Positions 51,365 to 60,965 of a stretch of 60,965 nt of DNA are shown here, piece by piece; position 1 is the stretch's first letter; every line of letters begins with the position of its first letter. The DNA lies in NCBI GenBank assembly GCA_025201705.1, contig MU616665.1, forward strand, positions 1 through 60,965. Reading direction: 5' to 3'. Made by a program: the position numbers and the translations under genes. This DNA comes from Dissophora ornata. Its lineage: Eukaryota > Mortierellomycota > Mortierellomycetes > Mortierellales > Mortierellaceae. Below the pieces are notes generated by a model that did no database searches, was not told the origin of the DNA, and saw only the letters and a program-made list of their open reading frames with translations.

Positions 51365-52196
51365 TTAACGTTTGCCATCCTCTGAAGATCTCTTGCTCTT
51401 CTGCATCAACCTACGTTTCCGCCAGTCAATTGTGGCTGCGACGGAATAAGTCAGTCCGCTGGAGACGAGACACATGCCTCCGGAGTAATTAGGGGCACAT
51501 AGGAAACAGGGGACGGCAGCGATAATGTAGAACGATGAGCGGACCGAAGGTGCGCGAAGGACCGCAGAGGGAGTAAAAGAGGTGGGTGGAATGGTGGGTG
51601 CCGAGAGTCCTGACACACTCTTGTTAGTGTTGGGATGGTGGGGTCTTTGTTCTACAAAGTACACCAGAATTCCCAGCAATCTGTAGAGAAAGGAATTTCG
51701 ACAACGAATTAGTTTCATTTAATAATGCGCTGTTTGGTATAGAACTTCCATGCGATTCAAACTGTACTTGCATGGAGTAGGCTCCAGACATCCAGTTGCG
51801 GAAGAACAGACACAGAATGCCGCCGCCTACAAGAACTGTTCAAAAAAATCAGATTATTTGGGCGAAGCAGTCCTCATGTCCAAAAAAAAAATGAACCTTA
51901 TTACAGCAACAGAATGCCGTTTGTTTTTTACAATAGGCCGATCCTGTAGCCTGCGCGCGTGCCCATGCAGAATATGCCGAGGACGACTTTTGGAAGCGGG
52001 ACCGTCCTGGTGAGCGTCTTCGCTGTTGCTGCTGCCGTTGTTGCTGCAGCTCTGGCGGCTGTGTATATATTTGATCCCGCTGTAACCGGAGCGCCTCTGC
52101 TAACTGTAGCTGCTGCTCAGCAGTCAGTGATAAAGACTCGGTATATTCGTGGATGGACGGATATAGTTGGATCTCGCTTTGGCTGGAAGGGTCCAT
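51365..52196 (-). CDS. Unassigned multi-pass membrane protein
   Basis: Three exons (52196-51932, 51826-51763, 51680-51365) give 214 residues. I do not recognise the family. Residues 1-75 are hydrophilic and Gln-rich (LTAEQQLQLAEALRLQRDQI; RQQQQRRRS). Then come hydrophobic segments around CGGILCLFF, SMQVQLLGILVYFVE, FYIIAAVPCFLCA and CLVSSGLTYSVAA, so three or four TM helices, and a basic C-terminus (DWRKRRLMQKSKRSSEDGKR) probably facing the cytosol. Exon 2 uses donor GTTTGA, chosen because the stronger-looking GTACAG three codons earlier breaks the frame. Exon 1 could start in a different exon upstream. It is convergent with AOS1 (260 bp) and followed upstream by TRAPPC2 on the same strand. 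Confidence 0.62.
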
Positions 52197-52421
52197 GTCT
52201 GTATGAGTTGAATGGAATGATGGAGGTTTGGAATTCGTTTGATGCAGAGCACAGAAAAAAAATACAGGTCATTCCTGACGCAGCTCTGCAGCTTGCGACG
52301 GGGCTTTTCTCCTGAGTCCAGGAGAGAAATCGTCCCGTTATCCATTATACTCCTTGTGAAGGGTTGGGGTAATAGTAATACAAAAGAGCTGATTTTATTT
52401 TGCTTCTCAAGTGTTATTCCA

Positions 52422-53266
52422 CTAGAGGTATCGCTTGGCACTCAGCCTAACCTTGGTATCGAAAGCCGCTGAACTGATGATTGTATTGGGTTCATAGAAC
52501 GGATTCAGTAAGGTCTGTAGCGGCCCACCACAGAGGGAAATAATGTTAGCATATGAAAGCATAAAGGAGCACCAAAGAAGACTCCTATCATTGGTGACTG
52601 ACCTTGATGTATAATTCATAGCAGTCGTTGAAAAAATTGCGGATCGCATCCTCGCTCTTGGAGTCATGCAGCAGCAGCAACTTGATGTTTCCTGCGGTGA
52701 GGTATGCAGAGATGAAACGCTCGTTGAACTTGTCGATCGACTTGAGGTACCTGTATCAACATAATGTTCAAAAAAGTCAGATAGTGACTCCGTGTTTGGT
52801 GCAGGTTTGTCACTGGTCCGTATGGCATTCCCATTGCGATAAAATGCAATGGCCCGACAGTGAACTTCCTCTGTGTGTGTCTATAACACCACGTACATTT
52901 GGTTGGTGCTCCACTGAACGTCCTCGATCATATCCAGTGCTGAGTGTGCGATGAACTGGTTCAGGTGTCGAAACTCCTCTTTCTAGCAATTTCCAACAGA
53001 GTTCACAAGCCAACGAAAGTTAGACATCGCCATTAGAAGAGAATTGACACAGCAAGATTGGTCTGCCCCTTCACCTTGGCCTCCGGGATGGTTGCGCCTC
53101 CTGAGGATGAGCGCGCAGTGTTGACTGAGACAAACTCTGCCTCGTAGATGGGATTGTCCTTGGTGCCAATCATCACGAAGTAGCATGTTGGTGTGTTGCC
53201 ATAGCCTATTGGCCCACTGCCGATGCCCGATCCTCCGCTGCTGGATGATGAATGTGTTGCGTTCAT
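52422..53266 (-). CDS. TRS20: TRAPP complex subunit 2 (sedlin/Trs20)
   Basis: Four exons (53266-53075, 52982-52897, 52750-52603, 52514-52422) give 172 residues. After a Ser/Gly-rich N-terminal extension of about 28 residues, the longin-fold sedlin sequence begins with [18 protein letters not shown]. It continues [60 protein letters not shown], and ends [26 protein letters not shown]2/Trs20 links the TRAPP core to its TRAPPII/III adaptors in ER-Golgi and autophagy traffic. The start codon is 274 bp from that of RNase H2B on the opposite strand, so the two share a short promoter. Confidence 0.95.
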
Positions 53267-53540
53267 GAGCGTTTTTGTGGATGTCGGTTGGTTGGGAGAT
53301 GTCGCGCGAGGTTTGACTTCACGTATCCCAAGTTCCTTCTCTGAGGCTGTGGAGGCCCCTTAAATTTCATTTATGCTCGAAACGCGTTTTCGCTCGGGTT
53401 TGTTTTTCGTGCCTGCCTGGCATCAACAACCCTTCGCCAACTTTACAAATCTCATCCAAAAAGCATCCGAGAAAGCAAGCAACATCGCCCGACCATACCT
53501 GACTACGAGTCCATTAACTGCCGTACAATCATTCGCTACC

Positions 53541-54954
53541 ATGGCCACGATAATTCAGCAGAGGATCTGCATCGGCCCTCAGGGTACTACAACACTTCAA
53601 AAAATACAGTCGTCTTGGGGCTTGATTCAACTGCAGCGCACGGCTAATACCACCCACCACTATACTCTTTAGTGCCACGGAACTCAGAAAATCCTGTCAG
53701 CGTGCTCCTCCCAAACCCTAGCTCAGGTATTGATCGCTCCATCTGAGGCAAGGCGCTATCGTTAGTATTCTTTGGAGAAAGTGCAAACAATGGAATCCTC
53801 ATTCCGATCGATAGGCTTCCCCTCTCGATACGTTATTCAGGATGGAAAGATGTACGAGATGCAGATGGTCGATTCGGAAGGCTTGAGGTCATGGTTCGTC
53901 GGAGACATCATTCAATCAGGTACAACAGAAACATGGTCCTTACAATCAGCGTTTCCACAACTTGTCCAACCCGCCTAACACTCCTCACTTTTTCCTCTCA
54001 CCACAAGATGGATCTCTGTACGTTATCACGCCGATCGACCCCGTGTTCATGTCCATCCCTATCCTCGACATCGTACGTCAGCGAAACCAGGAATCTGAGG
54101 GTCGCTTCCTTGTTCTTCAAGACATTTTCGAGAGCGATCAATACACTTCTCTCCGACACCTCATGCAACTACACAAAATGGATGAATATCTTAGTCTAGT
54201 CTGCGATGTACGTGAATCAACAATGGCAGCGAAAACATTCAGACTGAACGACGAAATGGTCATGAGCTGGCTCAAGCGGAAGGTTCAGGTGATCGTCGAC
54301 AAGTTTTCATCGGTTACGGCGCTCACGGATTCGATTGCATATACAGAGTCCTTGCCAGAGATCTGTCGGACAGGTCAGTGAACTATATGACATCTGAATT
54401 AAATGAGAGCGAACTGTATAATGAAATCAAATCACTGACACGCAAATGTTGATGTTCGTGTAGAGGCTATCACGCAATCTGCATTGAGGTTGGTTTCTGC
54501 ATACGTATCAGAAAGCTGGGCTACAAAATTGGCCGCTGAATACCAGTGAGTAGACCATGTTTGGATTTATTCAAGGAATGGAGGTACATGTCCACCTAGC
54601 CAAGACAGCGTTGTGCTGACTATACATTTATTGCTGGACGTAGATTCCCTGAGTTGGACAAACTGGAGAGCAGGACACAGTTACCAGTGTTCTCAGATTT
54701 TGGAAAGCGGTCAGGAATGGATCTGGATGAGGATCCCAAGGCCAAAAAGGACGTCAAGGTATTTTATTTATTTCCATTGTCCGTTGCTGCAGACTATTTA
54801 CTTCAAGCAAATAGTGTTCATTTTACTAACATTGATTGTTTCTGCTCTTCAACATGAAAAGAAACCAAAAATGTCAGTCGGACAGCGGAAACTCGCCAAG
54901 GCAAGCACTGCAGGGATGAAACCCCTTTCAAGCTTCTTTGCGAAGAAAACATAG
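53541..54954 (+). CDS. RNASEH2B: Ribonuclease H2 subunit B
   Basis: Exons 53541-53583, 53673-53726, 53815-53919, 54008-54373, 54464-54545, 54644-54758 and 54862-54954 give 285 residues. The triple-barrel start reads PVSVLLPNPSSGFPSRYVIQDGKMYEM once two introns are removed; then SWFVGDIIQSDGSLYVITPIDPVF matches the RNase H2B core, with a helical C-terminal domain. The end, MKPLSSFFAKKT, is a PIP-box-like motif that in human RNase H2B binds PCNA. The complex removes ribonucleotides and RNA-DNA hybrids from DNA. The chosen ATG has an ideal context (ACC-ATG-G). The same frame runs upstream to another ATG at 53373 with poorer context, adding 56 residues. Confidence 0.9.
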
Positions 54955-55082
54955 ACAGTCTGAGAATCATCTTGCTGCACACAATACAGATTTTGCTTTA
55001 TTACAGCAATGTGAAAAGATACAGATGCAAAACAGAAAACACAGAGAATGAGGAAAGGGGTAATCTACATAATAGGAAGGTC

Positions 55083-57905
<2,823 letters not shown>

Positions 57906-58985
57906 TGTGAGCGTATGAATTTACGAGGGCGTCACGGCGATGGATTGTTTCGGATTCGGCGCAAAATGGAACCCAGGTTGGGACAGACAGAGGATGGGTG
58001 GGCAGACAATTCAGGTTCACAAGAAACCAGAATGGCGAACGGATGAACTCTCGAGTTGGGAGGGAACCGAACAGAGCGCAAATGAAGTAATGAAGCACAG
58101 AAAGGTTAGACGAAGGCGTAACGATGAAAAGGAGGAGAAGGGCGGGGGGAGGAAAGAGAAGGGAAAAGAGGAAACCCAGAGGAAGAAGAGAAGGGTGTGA
58201 AGAACTTGCTCTGTATTTTCTGTTTTGTTTTTACGAGCCTGGGGCACCCATCCCTCACAACCAGCACGAGCGACACACAGTAGCCTGCATCTGCATGCGG
58301 GGTATACACAGACTCAGCTTTCCCTCACCCCTTTAAGTTTGCATGCATGTGCATGTTTTGGTGGCAAACCCTCCCTGCTCCGTCTCGTTTGCCGTGTGCC
58401 AAACGAGAGCGACCCTGTGTCCTCGAGCTTGAAGTTCGAAATTACCCCGAAATAGCGTGTTTTCGTCTGGCTAGTGTGGAAGTCGGGCTGGACCCTTTTG
58501 GCATGCCATCTTCCACTCTCTGCCGTCCGTCGCAGCACGGGCTCACCCACCACCAAACTCCCTTCGTCTCGCTCACATGCGGCGAATTGGCGTATATCGT
58601 GGCCAGCAATTGGACAACTCGCAACGGTCCCTCTCCACACGCAGGACCAGCTCCCATTCACCCTCGCGTTGGAACATGGAAGCAAGCCATCATACAGAGA
58701 CGAAAAACTGCCTGCGATCAGTCACAACCAGGCCGAACCGTCCTGACTCTCCTTTTGTGTTATTGTTAACCAGCTCAACCAGCTCTCACTCCCTCTTCTC
58801 TCTCTCTCTCGCTTCACACTTGCACACTTGCGCCTCAAACTGTCTGCCAGTTTAAATGGGACCCGTCGCTCGCGTCTAAGAATGCGACTATTTCCTTTCT
58901 CTGTTTCTCGCCTTTCTACTGTCTACTCACCCTCCTCACATCCGTTTGGGAACCTTTGCGCTCCTATCGCTAGGCGACAGTCAAC
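57906..58985. other. Divergent intergenic region, Rad53 / secreted protein
   Basis: The 1.08-kb region is purine-rich on the + strand from about 58085 to 58200, that is C/T-rich in the direction of Rad53 transcription. The last 200 bp before the secreted-protein ATG are C/T-rich on the + strand (about 58770-58930). These are likely the two core promoters. Several overlapping open frames of 70-140 codons in both strands show no domain or start context that I can support. Confidence 0.5.
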
Positions 58986-59767
58986 ATGTACATGTATACT
59001 CGATCGTCTATGTCCATGTTTCTCGGTCTATGTCTAATGGCGAGCGCAGTTCAGGCCGACACCCTCGAATTCGCATCCCCTCTGGCCAGTAGCAAACTGT
59101 CTACCGGCCAAACTGTTCCTATCACATACAAAGTCCACCACAACGGCATGGCCCAACTCATGTGGGCAAAAGTGCACCTCATGACCGACGACGGCTACGA
59201 TGCCAGCGTGGGAACAATCCACACGGCATTGCGTTCAGACTGGCAAGGTAGACAAACATCCCATGTCTAATCTTCCGCATCGAAAACTTCAAAAAAATTG
59301 ACGTGCTTTGCCACTAGATTCCTTGTCGGTGTCTTCCCAGTTTACGATTCCAGAGAACTTGCCGTCCGGTAAATATGTTTTTCATGTGTACGGTAGCACG
59401 CTGCAGCCGTGCGAGGGGTCAATTGACATGTAAGTAGCAGAGTTGTGACGGATGTATTTTTTTTCTTTTCTTTTTTACATGTTAACTTATGCTACATGGT
59501 GTCCTCCATTGCTTCGACACGTTCAGTTCGGTACGATGTGAGGGGATTCTTTCGGAGTCACTTCCAGTCGAGATCGTTCAGGCTCCTGCAGCCACAAAGT
59601 TGTCGTTAGCCCCAGTTCCTGAGAGAAAGAACATGCGATTCAATCTGCAACCTCAAAAGCGCACTCTTTACGCTGGACGTGAACCCGGCAAACGCAGGCA
59701 TGACTATATGCTGCAAAACGAAAGTTTGGACACCAAGAAGATGCTCTACTTTTTCTCTCTCATCTAG
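58986..59767 (+). CDS. Small secreted protein, Kre9/Knh1-like
   Basis: Three exons (58986-59247, 59318-59429, 59527-59767) give 204 residues. A signal peptide (MFLGLCLMASAVQAD, cleavage near residue 25) is followed by an immunoglobulin-like beta-sandwich pattern: LEFASPLASSKLSTGQTVPITYKV and later FTIPENLPSGKYVFHVYGS, as in the Kre9/Knh1 family of secreted, often GPI-anchored, cell-wall proteins. Two Cys (PCEG and RCEG) are in position for a disulphide. The last 55 residues are basic (PGKRRHDY) and no hydrophobic GPI signal is visible, so a soluble or wall-bound form is likely. The family assignment is by pattern only. The 3' end is uncertain because CTCATCTAG could also be an acceptor. Confidence 0.65.
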
Positions 59768-60139
59768 TGCAGGTACTAGAGTTATGGCATCCTACCAAAG
59801 ACAGGTACCTGGACTACTTTATCTATCGTCAAGGCACGAGCCTATTTGCCTGGCGACCCCTCATATTGCCACATCAAGAAATAAACTTCCAGAGACCAAA
59901 AATTGTCGGTGTGACCTGCAGAATAGGTCTGTGTGGTGGCAAAGCAGAGCCTCATTTGGTGCACATTCGATGATAAATATCCCCCTGCACTGGGAGACGT
60001 TGGATCTTTCTCCTCTTCTCTTTTCTTTTTCACAACCTACAGCTCATTGATCTCTGCTCCTTTGATTGATCCTTGATCTGAACCAACTCCTCCGCAACAT
60101 CAACCCTCTCTCTCTCACACACAACACATCTCTCTCACA
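59768..60139. other. Intergenic, upstream of ECL1-like gene
   Basis: Three hundred and seventy bases with no supported gene. From about 60000 to 60139 the sequence is C/T-rich with CTCTCT and ACACAC runs, a probable initiator and leader for the ECL1-like gene. Confidence 0.5.
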
Positions 60140-60529
60140 ATGGACTCTGATTGGTGCCTCTTTTGCGAAAAGCACGTCATGGATCTCGGCGCCGCTTACT
60201 GCTCCAAGGAATGTGCCAGGATGGACAAACTCATGTCGGTCTCCAATAAGCCCTCTGCAGCGACTGTCTCGATCTCAGCCTCGCCATTGACCCCCGCTTC
60301 CTCGACGCCTTTCAAGCGCTTTGCTCATTCGCCTATGACCGTGACCTACTCCTCTATGTATCGGTCCTCGACATTGGTGCCTGCCTCGATTTCCAGCCGC
60401 GGTGGTATCAGCAAGAGCAGCTGCGGCAATAATGCATACACTCCGATCCCTGCAGTGACCACCAGCATCCGTTGCTTGCCCATCAGCCGAAGCGCCGTCC
60501 GTCGCCAGCCGTTGGTCCTTCATGACTAA
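60140..60529 (+). CDS. ECL1-family zinc-binding protein
   Basis: A single exon of 129 residues, one of the few intronless genes here. The N-terminus has two CxxC-type pairs, DWCLFCEKHVMD and AAYCSKECARMD, the compact zinc motif of the fungal Ecl1/Ecl2/Ecl3 (extender of chronological lifespan) family. The rest is Ser/Thr/Pro-rich and disordered, with a basic end (RSAVRRQPLVLHD). In fission yeast, Ecl proteins are nutrient- and metal-responsive nuclear factors that lengthen stationary-phase survival. Length and position of the motif fit. The ATG context (CACAATGG) is favourable. It is the last gene in the window. Confidence 0.78.
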   Translation: MDSDWCLFCEKHVMDLGAAYCSKECARMDKLMSVSNKPSAATVSISASPLTPASSTPFKRFAHSPMTVTYSSMYRSSTLVPASISSRGGISKSSCGNNAYTPIPAVTTSIRCLPISRSAVRRQPLVLHD

Positions 60530-60965
60530 AATCCGTCCTTTGCATGCCCTTCTCCCCGTCCATTGTTGTGAAAAAAAAAAAGAACCCCCTCACATGTACA
60601 CCCTCGATCCGCAGGGATATTGATTTATTCTACTTTTAATGCCATCGTGAATCGTACATGCCTTTCCTCTTAAGAAAGGAGCCTTGCCGAATACAAACAA
60701 GTTGTGACCGTACCGATCTGGGAAGCCCAGACGCCGGCTACTTGTCGTCAAGTAAAACTAATCCCCCCCCCCCTTGCTTCAACGAAAAAAAAAAATCATT
60801 TTTTTGTTATCTTTTTCTTTCTTTTTTTTTCTTTTTCAAGCCCTCGTTTCTTTTGGACCTTCAGAATAAAGAAAACATCCCTGCTGTATGAAAAATAATA
60901 TGCTTGGCTACCCAAGATTGATATCTTCTGTATTTTTATTTTTTGGACTCACAAAGACCTTTGGA
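60530..60965. terminator. 3' region of ECL1-like gene and window end
   Basis: After the stop there are A-rich and T-rich homopolymers, an 11-base C run (about 60764-60775), a long T/C tract (about 60796-60838) and AATAAA at 60865-60870, a plausible polyadenylation signal. I see no further gene before the window ends. Confidence 0.55.

Noticed and set aside
52034..52120. Ala/Val-rich hydrophobic + strand frame
   Set aside because: It is opposite the Gln-rich first exon of the minus-strand membrane protein; CAG/CAA codons read as Ala/Val/Leu on the other strand.
57940..58855. Overlapping open frames upstream of Rad53 and the secreted protein
   Set aside because: Purine- or pyrimidine-rich sequence produces Lys/Arg/Glu or Ser/Pro/Leu strings in several frames; no conserved motif.

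Overview
The window is nuclear DNA of a filamentous fungus, most probably an early-diverging one (Mortierellomycota/Mucoromycota type). That placement is an inference. It rests on many short GT-AG introns (mostly about 50-175 nt), genes a few hundred bases apart on both strands, a fungal-type Pkc1 (HR1-HR1-C2-C1-C1-kinase with DYG for DFG), and fungus-specific families such as the ECL1-like zinc protein and a Kre9/Knh1-like secreted protein. There are no bacterial operons, rRNA genes, CRISPR arrays, recognisable transposons or convincing tRNAs. All gene models were built by hand by joining exons with consensus splice sites and checking that the phase closes; lengths quoted are for those models.

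Layout. 1-2.9 kb: gene-poor, with a CA microsatellite. 2.9-11.1 kb: bHLH transcription factor (+), kelch/transmembrane surface protein (-), PP2C phosphatase (+), SAM methyltransferase (-). 11.6-16.4 kb: Snu66/SART1 tri-snRNP protein and Aly/REF mRNA export adaptor, head to tail (+). 16.8-21.9 kb: 12-exon protein kinase C (-) with a very long glutamine-rich linker. 23.5-27.6 kb: THEM2-like thioesterase (+), translin (-), BRCT protein (+). 27.9-30.1 kb: alpha-tubulin (+). 30.2-35.3 kb: COG2 and PP2A methylesterase (both -). 35.5-38.0 kb: unknown conserved-looking protein (+) and ZIP zinc transporter (-). 38.8-41.1 kb: ABC-F ATPase Arb1 (+). 41.8-51.1 kb: three same-strand genes: a 1,493-residue acidic/ankyrin/UBA protein, the NEDD8 E1 catalytic subunit UBA3 and the SUMO E1 subunit SAE1/Aos1. 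51.4-53.3 kb: unknown membrane protein and TRAPPC2 (-). 53.5-57.9 kb: RNase H2 subunit B (+) and an FHA checkpoint kinase of the Rad53/Chk2 type (-). 59.0-60.5 kb: secreted Kre9/Knh1-like protein and ECL1-family protein (+).

Functional links are those of a eukaryotic housekeeping region rather than an operon. Suggestive neighbourhoods are pre-mRNA splicing next to mRNA export (Snu66-Aly), ubiquitin-like activation (UBA-domain protein-UBA3-SAE1), and genome stability (RNase H2B-Rad53). The features most worth a second look are the ankyrin/UBA giant and its E1 neighbours, the polyglutamine linker of Pkc1, two GC-AG introns in kinase genes, the SQ cluster placed after the kinase domain of the checkpoint kinase, and two genes I could not assign.
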